A DNA stretch of 64,000 nucleotides from Streptomyces sp. NBC_00259. Lineage in GTDB: Bacteria > Actinomycetota > Actinomycetes > Streptomycetales > Streptomycetaceae. Each line of letters opens with the position of its first letter. Within the stretch, counting starts at the first letter, position 1. Under the pieces are notes generated by a model that worked only from the letters and a program-made list of their open reading frames with translations, was not told the origin of the DNA and made no database searches. The position numbers and the translations under genes are program-made. Location of the stretch: NCBI RefSeq assembly GCF_036181745.1, contig NZ_CP108080.1:4369501-4433500 (forward strand). Reading direction: 5' to 3'. This document shows, in pieces, positions 1 to 8,420 of the stretch.

Positions 1-1722
1 CCGTTGCTGCCCGCCGGTACGGGCTGCGCCGTCATCGTCACCAGCCGCTCCCCGCTGACCGCGCTCGACGGCGCCGCGCGCTTCGCCCTGGGCCCGCTGA
101 GCGTCCAGGACAGTGCCGCGCTGCTGCGCGCCGTGTCCGGCCGCGACGGCCAAGGGCCCGACAGCACCGACGACATGGACGGGCTCGCCGAGCTGTGCGG
201 CCGGCTGCCCCTCGCGCTCCGTATCGCCGCCGCCCGGCTCGCCGCCCGCCGCGCCCTCACCCCCGCCGCCCTCGTGGGTCTCCTCGCCGCCGAGGCCGGC
301 CGGCTCGACCACCTCGAATACGACGACCTGAGCGTGCGCCGTTCCCTGTCCGTCGCGCACGACGCCCTCGACCCCGACGCCGCCCTCGCCCTTCGCAGAC
401 TGGGCGTGGTCGACCTTCCGGAGTACGACGCGGCGCTGGTCGCGCAGCTGATGGCGTCCGACGCGTCACAGCCCGCCGCGGACGAACGCCGCGCGGTGGC
501 CGCGCTGGAACGGCTCGTCGACGTCGCGCTGCTCGACGAGGTCGCGTACGGCCGCTTCGTACCGCACGACCTGGTACGGGACTTCGCGCGCGAGCTCGCC
601 GTACGGCTGGACGACGAGGACGAGCGCACGGCCACGGCCGAACGCGCCCTGCGCTGGTACGGGGAGTCCGCCCGGCAGGCGGGGCTGGCCCTGGTCCCCG
701 CCCATCTGGCGGGCAACCGGGTGCCGCCGCCGATCGGCGAGGCCCCGTCCTTCGCCGGCGAGGCCGAGGCGCTCGCCTGGGGCGACCGCGAGCTGCCGGG
801 ACTCGTCGCGCTGGCCCAGACGTACGCGCCGAAGTCGCGCACGGCGCTACGGGTCATCCGCGCCGCGCTCCCGTATCTCCAGCGGCGCGGACGCCTCCAG
901 GAGCTCGGCGTCCTCAACGAGGTGGCGCTGGACGCCGCGCGGGAGGCCGGCGATCCCGAGGCCGAGGCGCACGCGCTGACCGATCTCGCCGGAGTGCACT
1001 TCATGCGCGGCCACAGCGAGCGCTCGCTCGCGCTCAACGACGAGGCCATCAGCCTGTGGCGCGGACTGGGCGAGGACAGCTGGGTCCAGCGGGGGCTCGC
1101 CAACCGGGGCATGCTGCTGGAACGTCTCGAACGGTACGAGGAAGCCGCCCTCGCACTGGAGGAGTCGCTCGCCTGCGCCCACCGCCTCGGCGACGACTAC
1201 GGGGAAGGGATCATCCTCAGCCACCTCGGCAATCTCCACGAGCACACCGACGCCCGTCTCGCCATCAGCTGCCACGAGCGAAGCCTCGCCGTCGGCGTCC
1301 GGCTCGGCAGTTCACTGCTGCGGCACACCGCCCACTGCAACATCGGCTACGCCCGCCTCACCCTCGGCGAGCCGGCCCTCGCCCTGGGCCACTTCGAGGA
1401 GTGCCTGGCCATCATCGGCGACGGCGACGAGGGCGACTGGCAGTCCCAGTCCCAGTCCCGGATCGGTCTCGTCCGCGCCCTGCGGGTCCTGGGACGCGGC
1501 GCCGCCGCCCTCCGCGAATGCACCCTCGTCCTGGAGCGCGCCGTGTCCCGCGGCGACGAGTTCACCGAGGGGCTGGCACGTCATGAACACGGGCTGCTGC
1601 TGAGCGCGGAGGGCCGTACCGACGAGGCGCTCGACGAGTGGCGCCGCGCGTACGCCTCCCTCGACGGGACGGACGCCAAGGCCCTCTCCGAGCTCCGTGA
1701 GCTCCTCGGCGAATCCGCCTGA
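1..1722 (+). CDS. STAND-type regulator (NB-ARC then TPR), C-terminal part
   Basis: The reading frame is open from the first base of the window, so the gene begins upstream and only about 573 residues are visible. Near the start, VIVTSRSPL fits the sensor-1 region of NB-ARC ATPases, and CGRLPLAL about 60 residues later fits the GLPL motif. Both are typical of the AfsR/SARP-related STAND family. From about residue 290 the protein is a run of helical TPR-like repeats (for example RGLANRGMLLERLERYEEAALALEE). Such proteins bind ATP and act as signal-controlled transcription regulators in the cytoplasm. Any SARP DNA-binding domain would lie off-window, so its presence is unknown. The frame ends at TGA 1720-1722, 54 bases before the sigma factor start. 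Confidence 0.85.
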   Translation, partial: PLLPAGTGCAVIVTSRSPLTALDGAARFALGPLSVQDSAALLRAVSGRDGQGPDSTDDMDGLAELCGRLPLALRIAAARLAARRALTPAALVGLLAAEAGRLDHLEYDDLSVRRSLSVAHDALDPDAALALRRLGVVDLPEYDAALVAQLMASDASQPAADERRAVAALERLVDVALLDEVAYGRFVPHDLVRDFARELAVRLDDEDERTATAERALRWYGESARQAGLALVPAHLAGNRVPPPIGEAPSFAGEAEALAWGDRELPGLVALAQTYAPKSRTALRVIRAALPYLQRRGRLQELGVLNEVALDAAREAGDPEAEAHALTDLAGVHFMRGHSERSLALNDEAISLWRGLGEDSWVQRGLANRGMLLERLERYEEAALALEESLACAHRLGDDYGEGIILSHLGNLHEHTDARLAISCHERSLAVGVRLGSSLLRHTAHCNIGYARLTLGEPALALGHFEECLAIIGDGDEGDWQSQSQSRIGLVRALRVLGRGAAALRECTLVLERAVSRGDEFTEGLARHEHGLLLSAEGRTDEALDEWRRAYASLDGTDAKALSELRELLGESA

Positions 1723-1776
1723 ACATTTGCGCAGGTCCATCGCGTCAATGGGGTGAAGGCCAGGAGAGGGGCAAGG

Positions 1777-2303
1777 GTGGGGACGAGAAGATCCCGGACG
1801 GACGAGTTCATGGAGTTCGCGACCGGCCGCACGGGACATCTGTACCGATCCGCGTGCCTGCTCACGAGCGGGGACACCCATCTCGCAGAGGACCTGGTGC
1901 AGGAGACGCTCGGGCGGATGTACGGCCTGTGGGGCCGGATCTCCCGGATCGACAACCCCGCGGCGTACGCCCAGACCGTCCTCGTCCGCACCTTCCTCAC
2001 CCAGCAGCGCAGGCGCTCCTCCACCGAACGCCCGCTGAGCGAACTGCCGGACGTCCCCGCACCGCACAACGGTGGCCTCGACGACGCGGCACTGCGCCTC
2101 GCACTCCTCCAGGCCCTGGTGAGCCGGCGCCGAAGGACCGGGCGGTCGTCGTGCTGCGGTACTGGGAGGACCGCAGCGTCGAGGAGACCGCCTCGGCCAT
2201 GAACGTCAGCTCGGCCGCCGTACGCACGCGGTGCAGTCGCGCCCTCGCCCAACTGCGCGCACAGCTGGGCGGAAGTCTCGCCGAACTGATCGTCGCCCAC
2301 TGA
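1777..2303 (+). pseudogene. SigE-type ECF sigma factor, frameshifted
   Basis: Two overlapping frames together encode one SigE-family ECF sigma factor. The first frame gives region 2 (DEFMEFATGRTGHLYRSACL, then EDLVQETLGRMYGLW) up to about 2120. The second frame, from about 2121, gives region 4 (PKDRAVVVLRYWEDRSVEET, then SSAAVRTRCSRALAQLR). Inserting one base near 2118-2124 restores a protein of about 175 residues, normal for the family. I chose GTG 1777 because AGGAGAGG at 1762-1769 sits 8 bases upstream; GTG 1753 has no such site. The gene directly precedes a membrane-anchored protein at 2364, a common sigma/partner layout. The break may be a real mutation, a sequencing error in a GC-rich run, or a programmed shift. 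I see no obvious slippery sequence. Confidence 0.8.
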
Positions 2304-2363
2304 ACGGGTCTCGCGACCGTACGACCTCCTCCTGGCACCTCGACCACGAACGGCGGATTCACC

Positions 2364-3623
2364 ATGCCCTTTGAAGACGAGCTGAGTGAGGCGCTCCGAC
2401 GCACCGGTGACGCCTTCGAGCCCGACCGCACCGAGCTGACCGTCGGCGGCCTCGTCCGCGGTCGCCGACGGCTGCTCCGCCGCCGCGTCTCCGCGACGGC
2501 CGGGGGACTGCTGGCACTCGCCGCGGCCGTGCCGCTGACGGGCATCGGCGACGGGCTCCTCGACGGCCCCGAAGCGGTGTCGGTGGGCGAGCAGAAGCCC
2601 ACGCCGCTGCCCGTGCGCATCCTCCGCCCGGAGGACTTCCCGGAACCTCAGGCTCCCGACCCCAAGAAGTACTTCAGGGCCTCCGCCTCCCAGATGCTCA
2701 AGATCCTCGAGATCTCGCTCCCGGACGGAAAGCTGAGCGGGCAGCGCGGCACGAGCAATTTCGGATCGTTCGGTGAGCCGGCGAAGGCGTCCCTGGTGTA
2801 CGACGACGGCTTCGGCGGGGGCATGGTGTCCATCGCCGTGAGCCGGATCGACGCGAAGGACAAGAAGTACCGCAAGCTCGTCACCTGCCCGGACAAGAAG
2901 ACGACTCCGTACGAGAAGTGCAGTGACGAGACCGATGTCCGGCGGCCCGAGTGGGACCCCACGGGTCACATGATGCTGCTGGGGTACGAGGACCCGAAGC
3001 GCACCGACGGCGTGAAGCAGTGGAAGTCCGTCGGTGTCTACCAGGAGGGCTATCTCGTCGAGGTGACGGAGACCAATGCCCCGGCCGAGGGCGCGGCGCC
3101 CTCCCGGGCGAAGCCGCCGCTGACGGAGATGCAGCTGTCCAATCTGACGCTGTACGTGCAGTCGGCGTTCAACCAGTTCGGCGGGCTCGCCGGAGAGTTC
3201 TTCGCCGAACCGAAGGACATCGGCGGCAGCAACGCCGTCATGGACCTGCTTCCCACGCTGCTGCCCAAGGGCATGCAGTCCCGCGGAAGGGGAGGGCTCG
3301 GCAACGACGGGTACTCCATCGTCTGGGACGGCAAGGCCAAGACCCACCTGCGCGCGACCATCCAGGGCGGGGTGAAGGGACTGCCCGGCGACGTCTCGGT
3401 CCTTCCGGACGGCACCGAGGTGGTGACCTCGCAGAAGGCGGGCAAGGCGAAGGGCGCCGTCGAGTGGACGGTCGACAGCCTCCACCCGAACGGCATGCGC
3501 GTCACCGTCACCGCGTACAACTCCGAGTACCCCCACCGCGAACCGGTGCGTGACGAGCCCGCTTTCACGATGGAGCAGTTGCGGGCGCTCGCGACGGACA
3601 AGGCGTGGACCACGCTCAAGTAG
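2364..3623 (+). CDS. Membrane-anchored protein partnered with the sigma factor
   Basis: A 419-residue protein follows the sigma factor by 60 bases on the same strand. Residues 1-45 are charged and cytoplasm-like (MPFEDELSEALRRTGDAF, then an RGRRRLLRRR stretch). One hydrophobic segment follows at about 46-62, then a long extracytoplasmic part of about 350 residues. This resembles the membrane proteins encoded beside SigE-type sigma factors in actinomycetes, whose short cytoplasmic head could contact the sigma factor. I see no catalytic motif or lipobox, and no zinc-binding anti-sigma (HxxxCxxC) motif. An anti-sigma or sensing role is inferred from position only. It converges with the polymerase gene, with 8 bases between the stops. 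Confidence 0.7.
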   Translation: MPFEDELSEALRRTGDAFEPDRTELTVGGLVRGRRRLLRRRVSATAGGLLALAAAVPLTGIGDGLLDGPEAVSVGEQKPTPLPVRILRPEDFPEPQAPDPKKYFRASASQMLKILEISLPDGKLSGQRGTSNFGSFGEPAKASLVYDDGFGGGMVSIAVSRIDAKDKKYRKLVTCPDKKTTPYEKCSDETDVRRPEWDPTGHMMLLGYEDPKRTDGVKQWKSVGVYQEGYLVEVTETNAPAEGAAPSRAKPPLTEMQLSNLTLYVQSAFNQFGGLAGEFFAEPKDIGGSNAVMDLLPTLLPKGMQSRGRGGLGNDGYSIVWDGKAKTHLRATIQGGVKGLPGDVSVLPDGTEVVTSQKAGKAKGAVEWTVDSLHPNGMRVTVTAYNSEYPHREPVRDEPAFTMEQLRALATDKAWTTLK

Positions 3624-3631
3624 CGCGAGCG

Positions 3632-5326
3632 TCACTTCGCGTCGGAGTACCGCTCCACCACCGCCGTCGTGAACGGGAACCGCACCGGAGTCTCACCGAA
3701 GGCGATCCGTCCGGCCAGCTCACCGGCCGAGCGGATCGCCCGCACCACGTCGTCGGCCTCGTCGGCCGGGCAGTGCACGATCACCTCGTCGTGCTGGAAG
3801 AAGACGAGCTCCGCGCGCATGTCGGCGGTGGCCCTGCGGAGTGCGGCGAGCATCAGCAGCGCCCAGTCCGCGGCGCTGCCCTGGACGACGAAGTTACGGG
3901 TGAACCGGCCGCGGGCCCGTGCGTCCGTCGAGGCGTAGCCCGGGGAGAACTCGCCCCGGCCTTCCAACGCGGGGCCCTCGCCTGGGGCCTCCTGCGGGAT
4001 GCCGGCCTCGTCGTCGTCCCCGCCACCGGCCGCCCGCGGGCTGGTGCGGCCCAGCCAGGTGCGCACGAGGCGGCCCTCCTCGCCGGCGCGGGCCGCGTCG
4101 TCCACGTACGCCACGGCGAGGGGGAAACGGCGGCGCAACGCGGCGAGGTTCTTCAGGCCGTCGCCGCTGGTCTGGCCGTAGATGGCGCCGAGCAGCGCGA
4201 TCTTGGCGTGATCGCGGTCGCCGGAGAACGCCCGGTCCGACAGCCGGGTGTACAGATCGCCGTCGTGGCCCGCGACCTCCATCAGTCCGGGATCGCGGGA
4301 GATGGCGGCGAGGACGCGCGGCTCCATCTGGTCCGCGTCGGCGACGACGAGCCGCCAGCCGTCGTCCGCGACGACCGCACGCCGGATCACCTTCGGGATC
4401 TGCAGCGCCCCGCCGCCGTTGGTGGTCCAGCGGCCGGAGACGGTGCCGCCGGGCAGATACTCCGGCCGGAAGCGGCCCTCACGCACCCAGTCCTGGAGCC
4501 AGCCCCAGCCGTGGGCCGTCCAGATCCGGTACAGCTTCTTGTACGCGATCAGCGGCCGCACCGCCGGATGGTCGATCTCCTCCAGCTCCCAGCGCCGGGT
4601 CGACCTCACCTTGATGCCGGCCTGCGCGAACGCCTTCACCACGTCCGTCGGCAGATCCGGGCGCACCCGCCGCCCGAACGCCGTCGAGACCTCGTCCGCC
4701 AGTTCGGCGAGGCGGCGCGGCTCGCCACCGCCCGCGTACCGCTCGCCGAGCAGCTCGTGCAGCACCTCCCGGTGGACGTCGGCCCGCCAGGGCAGGCCCA
4801 CCCGGTTCATCTCCGCGGCCACCAGCATCCCCGCCGACTCGGCCGCGGTCAGCAGCCGCATGCGGCCGGGATGCTCGGTGCCCTCGTGTCTTCGCTGCTG
4901 GTCGGCGTAGACCGCGAGCAGGCCCTCGAACGGCACGGACACGGGCTCCGGCTCGAACAGCGACGACTGCGAACCCGGCTCGGCGGCGCGCGGCGGCGGA
5001 TCGGGCGGCACCGGCGCCTGCCGGAGCCGGGCCCAGGCGGCCGCCGCGGACCGCGGCTCGCCGAGCCGCCCCTCGTGCCCGAGCAGCAGCAGCTCCGCGT
5101 CCTCGACGTCGTAACACCGCTCGACGCGCACCCCGGCCGCGAGCAGCCGCGGATAGATCTCCGCCGTGGACCGCCACACCCACCGGCCGACCTCGGGCCG
5201 CGACCGCACCGCCCCGACGAGATCCCCCTCCCGCCGCACCTCCCCGGCGGGCAGTCCTTCCGGCCCGAGGGGCACGAGCAACGCCCCGCCGCCCTCGACC
5301 GGGGCCAGGGCCCACCGTTCGCTCAT
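3632..5326 (-). CDS. Reduced family A DNA polymerase (bifunctional exonuclease/polymerase type)
   Basis: This 564-residue protein is a short relative of DNA polymerase I, known in actinomycetes as a 3'-5' exonuclease/DNA polymerase family protein. Polymerase motif A is seen as VVADADQMEPRVLAAI (Asp 330), the O-helix motif B as DHAKIALLGAIYGQTSGDG (Lys 375, Tyr 383), and motif C as FFQHDEVIVH (residues 510-518). All catalytic carboxylates are present. The N-terminal 160 residues replace the exonuclease domain and lack a clear set of four acidic exonuclease residues, so proofreading is doubtful. No 5' nuclease domain is present. The ATG at 5326 is chosen over an upstream in-frame start because the conserved N-terminus MSERWALAPV begins there. 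The role is probably repair synthesis, by inference. Confidence 0.85.
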   Translation of the reverse strand: MSERWALAPVEGGGALLVPLGPEGLPAGEVRREGDLVGAVRSRPEVGRWVWRSTAEIYPRLLAAGVRVERCYDVEDAELLLLGHEGRLGEPRSAAAAWARLRQAPVPPDPPPRAAEPGSQSSLFEPEPVSVPFEGLLAVYADQQRRHEGTEHPGRMRLLTAAESAGMLVAAEMNRVGLPWRADVHREVLHELLGERYAGGGEPRRLAELADEVSTAFGRRVRPDLPTDVVKAFAQAGIKVRSTRRWELEEIDHPAVRPLIAYKKLYRIWTAHGWGWLQDWVREGRFRPEYLPGGTVSGRWTTNGGGALQIPKVIRRAVVADDGWRLVVADADQMEPRVLAAISRDPGLMEVAGHDGDLYTRLSDRAFSGDRDHAKIALLGAIYGQTSGDGLKNLAALRRRFPLAVAYVDDAARAGEEGRLVRTWLGRTSPRAAGGGDDDEAGIPQEAPGEGPALEGRGEFSPGYASTDARARGRFTRNFVVQGSAADWALLMLAALRRATADMRAELVFFQHDEVIVHCPADEADDVVRAIRSAGELAGRIAFGETPVRFPFTTAVVERYSDAK

Positions 5327-5443
5327 GGTTGCGAGTGTGGCACCCACCACTGACAACACCGGCGTGGACGTGTGCGGCCGGCGGTGACGTGTCCTGCGTG
5401 CTCCACGCCTCCTGCGCCGCCGCATCGAACGTCACCGTCGCGC

Positions 5444-6001
5444 TCACGTCAGCGTGCGGACCACCCTCGCCGGGTTGCCCACCGCCAGCACCCCCGCGGG
5501 CAGGTCCTTGGTGACCACGGCCCCCGCCCCGACCACCGTGTCGTCCCCGATCGTCACGCCCGGGCAGACGATGACGCCCCCACCGAGCCACACGTTGTCC
5601 CCCATCGTGATCGGGTCCCCCTTCTCCCAGCCCTCGCGGCGGCGTCGCGCGTCCAGTTCGTGGGAGGCGGTGAGCAGTTGGACGTTCGGCCCGATCTGGC
5701 AGTCCGCGCCGATCGTGATGGGGGCGATGTCGAGGAAGACCGCCCCGAAGTTGACGAACGTTCCCGCGCCGATGCGGATGTGGCTCCCGAAGTCGCACTG
5801 GAACGGTGGCCGGATGCGGACGTCCGCGCCGACCGAGCCGAGGAGCTCGGCCAGGATTCCGGCCCGGTCGGCGGACGCGGCACCGCCGTTCGCGTTGTAC
5901 GCCGCGCAGAGCGCGAAGCGGCGCTCGCTGTCGGCGGCGAGTTCGGGGTCGTCGGGGAGGTACCAGTCTCCCGCCAGCATGCGCTGCTTGTTCTCACCCA
6001 T
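5444..6001 (-). CDS. Sugar O-acetyltransferase (Maa/NodL/LacA family)
   Basis: The 185-residue protein moves an acetyl group from acetyl-CoA to a sugar hydroxyl. The N-terminal maltose acetyltransferase-type helical segment is seen (MLAGDWYLPDDPELAADSER). It is followed by left-handed beta-helix hexapeptide repeats (FVNFGAVFLDIAPITIGADC, then GPNVQLLTASHELDA with the catalytic-type His). The typical C-terminal hexapeptides GGVIVCPGVTIGDD and VVGAGAVVTKDLP follow. Family members are trimeric cytoplasmic enzymes. ATG 6001 begins MGENKQRML, the usual family start; an upstream GTG in frame is possible. The substrate is not readable from sequence. Confidence 0.88.
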   Translation of the reverse strand: MGENKQRMLAGDWYLPDDPELAADSERRFALCAAYNANGGAASADRAGILAELLGSVGADVRIRPPFQCDFGSHIRIGAGTFVNFGAVFLDIAPITIGADCQIGPNVQLLTASHELDARRRREGWEKGDPITMGDNVWLGGGVIVCPGVTIGDDTVVGAGAVVTKDLPAGVLAVGNPARVVRTLT

Positions 6002-6199
6002 GTCCGTCACCGTACGGCCCGCCGGCCGGGCATCGGCGTGATTCCCGCGACCATCGCGACCACCGCGACCACCGTGAGCAGCGCGCACCCGCCGGCCTCC
6101 GGGCAGGCGTGGCGCGGCGCGCGGAGCCGTGGGGCGTTCCGGGGCAGGCGTGGCCCTGGCTCCGCGGCGGCCGGGCGGGCTGGCGTAGGCTCGATCGGC

Positions 6200-7345
6200 G
6201 TGAACGTGGTGGAGCGTGCGCTCGGCGGGGCGCTGTACGCCGATGACGACGACGCGCTCGACACCGGCGCCTCACTGCTGGCCGCCGCCCCTGACGCCGA
6301 CGCGGAACTCGTCAGGCGCGGCGAGGAGTTCGTACGCCGGGCCTGGGAGCGCGGCTGGCAGCCGGCCGATGTCGTGCGGCTCGTCCGCCGCGACCTCGAC
6401 GAGAGCCATGTGGAGCTGGTCGCGGACCTGGTCGCCGGTGAGACCCGGCGATACGGGAAGGACCTGCCGCCGCGCTGGGAGACGCAGCTCGCCGAGCTGC
6501 CGAGCGGGGGCGGGAAGCGGCCCAGTGACCGGTTCTCGTACGCGACGGCGGTGCTGGAGCTGTACCGGCTGCTCGTACGGCTGCCCGCGATCGAGCCGGT
6601 CGGCCCGGTGCCGGGAACGCCCGTGCACCGGCAGCCCGCCGCGCGGCACGGCGAGCCGCGCATGCTCACCCGGATCCGCGCACTCCTCGCCAAGGCGGAG
6701 GCCACCGGCTTCCCGGAGGAGGCGGAGGCGCTCACCGCGAAGGCGCAGGAACTGATGGCCAGGCACAGCATCGACGAGGCGGTGCTGGCCGCCCGCGCCC
6801 ACCGCAAGGACGTGCCCGGCGCCTGCCGCATCGGTGTCGACGCGCCGTACGAGACGGCCAAGGCGATCCTGCTCGACGCGGTCGCCTCGGCGAACCGCTG
6901 CCGGGCGGTCTGGAACAGCGACCTCGGCTTCTCCACCGTGGTCGGCTTCGAGGCCGACCTGGACGCGGTCGAGCTGCTGCACACCTCGCTGCTGGTGCAG
7001 GGCACCGCGGCGATGACCCGCGCGGAGGCGTCCCAGCGCGCGGGCGGACGCAAGCGGACGAAGACCTTCCGCCAGTCCTTCCTGCTGGCGTACGCCCATC
7101 GCATCGGCGACCGCCTCGCCCGGGCGACGTCCCACGCGGCGGAGGAGGCGGCCGGCGGGGACCTCCTGCCCGTCCTCGCCGCCCGCGACGTCGCCGTCAC
7201 GGACCACACGGACCGTCTCTTCCCTGCCACGGTCCGCACCCGTGTCCGAGGCGCCACGGACGAGGCCGGCTGGCACGACGGCACGACGGCGGCCGACACG
7301 GCCCACATGCCCTCGCACCGCCCGCCGGACGCCCTCCCGGACTAG
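6200..7345 (+). CDS. DUF2786 domain protein
   Basis: A 381-residue protein of unknown function. The recognisable part is the DUF2786 block near residues 155-195 (LTRIRALLAKAEATGFPEEA, then ALTAKAQELMARHSIDEA), found in bacterial and phage proteins. The remaining parts are helical and charged. It lacks a signal peptide or membrane segment. The frame stays open far upstream, but the region before 6200 is not protein-like, and GTG 6200 (MNVVERALGGALYAD) is the most natural start. A TAGGCT hexamer lies 8 bases before this GTG, so the mRNA may be leaderless. The region 6002-6199 between the divergent genes contains only short GC-rich repeats (gaccaccgc copies near 6057-6075). Confidence 0.7.
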   Translation: MNVVERALGGALYADDDDALDTGASLLAAAPDADAELVRRGEEFVRRAWERGWQPADVVRLVRRDLDESHVELVADLVAGETRRYGKDLPPRWETQLAELPSGGGKRPSDRFSYATAVLELYRLLVRLPAIEPVGPVPGTPVHRQPAARHGEPRMLTRIRALLAKAEATGFPEEAEALTAKAQELMARHSIDEAVLAARAHRKDVPGACRIGVDAPYETAKAILLDAVASANRCRAVWNSDLGFSTVVGFEADLDAVELLHTSLLVQGTAAMTRAEASQRAGGRKRTKTFRQSFLLAYAHRIGDRLARATSHAAEEAAGGDLLPVLAARDVAVTDHTDRLFPATVRTRVRGATDEAGWHDGTTAADTAHMPSHRPPDALPD

Positions 7346-7416
7346 CCACCGGACCGATGCGTCAGCCGCCCGCACCGGCCCCCGCCGAGTGTGCGGGCAA
7401 CGTCACACGCCCATTT

Positions 7417-7437
7417 TGGGAATGGGGGCCATTTCCA
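7417..7437. promoter_or_regulatory. Imperfect 9-bp dyad upstream of rpmG
   Basis: TGGGAATGG-GGG-CCATTTCCA is a dyad with one mismatch per 9-base arm, ending 14 bases before the rpmG start. Paralogous ribosomal proteins without zinc ligands are commonly repressed by Zur in streptomycetes, so this dyad is a candidate operator. It does not closely match the usual Zur box, so the regulator remains open. Confidence 0.35.
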
Positions 7438-7451
7438 TTTGTTATCCCCAC

Positions 7452-7616
7452 ATGGCTCACAACGAACTGCGTCCGATCGTCAAGCTCCGCTCCACCGCGG
7501 GGACCGGCTATACCTACGTGACACGCAAGAACCGCCGCAACGACCCCGACCGCATGGCGCTGCGCAAGTACGACCCAGTCGCCGGCCGGCACGTCGGCTT
7601 CCGCGAGGAGCGCTGA
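7452..7616 (+). CDS. rpmG: 50S ribosomal protein L33, zinc-independent type
   Basis: The 54-residue protein is L33 of the large ribosomal subunit (MAHNELRPIVKLRSTAGTGY through RKYDPVAGRHVGFREER). It has no cysteine at all, so it is the 'C-minus' paralogue that lacks the CxxC zinc ribbon. Streptomycetes usually carry both types, and the C-minus copies are made under zinc shortage, replacing the zinc form and freeing zinc. Here it stands alone without L28, L31 or S14 neighbours. No Shine-Dalgarno sequence precedes ATG 7452. The stop lies 6 bases before the palindrome at 7622, which may also end its transcript. Confidence 0.95.
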   Translation: MAHNELRPIVKLRSTAGTGYTYVTRKNRRNDPDRMALRKYDPVAGRHVGFREER

Positions 7617-7621
7617 CGGAA

Positions 7622-7672
7622 GATAGGTAGGCGTTTCCCTACGCTTGACGCGTAGGGAAACGCCTACCTATC
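7622..7672. promoter_or_regulatory. Perfect 23-bp inverted repeat carrying the promoter of the VOC/ArsR operon
   Basis: Bases 7622-7644 and 7650-7672 are exact reverse complements, separated by the 5-base loop TTGAC. Each arm also holds its own smaller dyad, GTAGG-N6-CCTAC. The loop forms the -35 element TTGACG (7645-7650), and TATCGT (7669-7674) fits a -10 at 18-base spacing. Predicted transcription would start at about 7681-7682, on the ATG of the next gene. The repeat is most simply an operator for the ArsR protein encoded two genes downstream, and could also fold as a terminator for rpmG. Confidence 0.75.
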
Positions 7673-7681
7673 GTTGATGGC

Positions 7682-8065
7682 ATGACCATCACCCATGCCT
7701 CCTTCGTCACGCTCCCGGTCTCCGACCAGGACCGTGCCCTCGCCTTCTACACGGACGTCCTCGGTTTCGAGGTCACCGCCGATCGTCGGATGCCCCCCGG
7801 CCGGTGGCTGCAGGTCGCACCCGAGGGCGCGCAGACCGTCTTCACGCTCTCCGGACCTGGCATGGGCGGTTTCGAGCCCGGATCGGCACGGGGGATCATG
7901 TTGGTCACGACCGATGTCGACGCCGACTGTGCGAAGCTCGCCGCGGCCGGGGTCACGGTGGACGGGCCCAACGACGTGCCGTGGGGGCGGATGGCAGGCT
8001 TCACCGACCCCGACGGCAACGGTCTGATGCTGCTGACGGAGAACGACGGGGCGGAGGGAGCCTGA
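7682..8065 (+). CDS. VOC family (glyoxalase/dioxygenase fold) protein
   Basis: A 127-residue vicinal-oxygen-chelate protein with two beta-alpha-beta-beta-beta modules. Module one opens with SFVTLPVSDQDRALAFYTDV and module two with ARGIMLVTTDVDADCAKLAA, closing with GFTDPDGNGLMLL. Such proteins act on small electrophiles or bind drugs such as bleomycin; the substrate here is unknown. It is the first gene of a three-gene operon with an ArsR repressor (gap 4 bases) and an SRPBCC protein. ATG 7682 has no ribosome binding site and lies 7 bases past the predicted -10, so its mRNA is probably leaderless. Confidence 0.88.
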   Translation: MTITHASFVTLPVSDQDRALAFYTDVLGFEVTADRRMPPGRWLQVAPEGAQTVFTLSGPGMGGFEPGSARGIMLVTTDVDADCAKLAAAGVTVDGPNDVPWGRMAGFTDPDGNGLMLLTENDGAEGA

Positions 8066-8069
8066 CCCG

Positions 8070-8420
8070 ATGACTGCGACCGGTGTCCGCGAACAGGCTG
8101 AGGACCGCATCTTCGCCGCGCTCGCGAACACCACCCGGCGCGAAGTGCTGCGGCTGCTCCGCGAGGGCGGACCCCAGCCGGTCCAGGTCCTCGCCGACCA
8201 CTTCGACATGCGCCGCCCGAGCCTCTCGGAACACCTCAAGGTGCTCCGGGAGGCCGGACTCGTGTCCGAGGAGCGCTCCGGCAGGCAGCGTATCTACCGC
8301 CTCGAGGCCGCTCCGCTCGCCGGTGTATCCGACTGGCTCCATCCGTACGAGCGGTTCTGGCGCGACCGTCTCAAGGGTCTCGGCGAACTGCTGGACCGGA
8401 TGCCCGACGATGAGGCATGA
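8070..8420 (+). CDS. ArsR/SmtB-family winged-helix repressor
   Basis: A 116-residue winged-helix protein. RIFAALANTTRREVLRLLRE opens the fold, and the recognition region is VQVLADHFDMRRPSLSEHLK followed by VLREAGLVSEERSGRQRIYR. No cysteine cluster for metal sensing is visible. It therefore belongs to the non-metal group often paired with SRPBCC (AHSA1-like) proteins. It lies 4 bases after the VOC gene and overlaps the SRPBCC gene by 4 bases (ATGA). The likely operator is the palindrome at 7622-7672, giving autoregulation. The effector is unknown. Confidence 0.9.
   Translation: MTATGVREQAEDRIFAALANTTRREVLRLLREGGPQPVQVLADHFDMRRPSLSEHLKVLREAGLVSEERSGRQRIYRLEAAPLAGVSDWLHPYERFWRDRLKGLGELLDRMPDDEA

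Noticed and set aside
195..1586. Long open frame with Arg/Pro-rich translation overlapping the first gene
   Set aside because: It is a GC-rich shadow frame: composition is arginine/proline dominated, and it overlaps a convincing TPR protein.
3605..5353. A 582-codon plus-strand frame opposite the polymerase gene
   Set aside because: The minus-strand frame carries all polymerase motifs; the plus-strand translation has none and is a codon-bias mirror.
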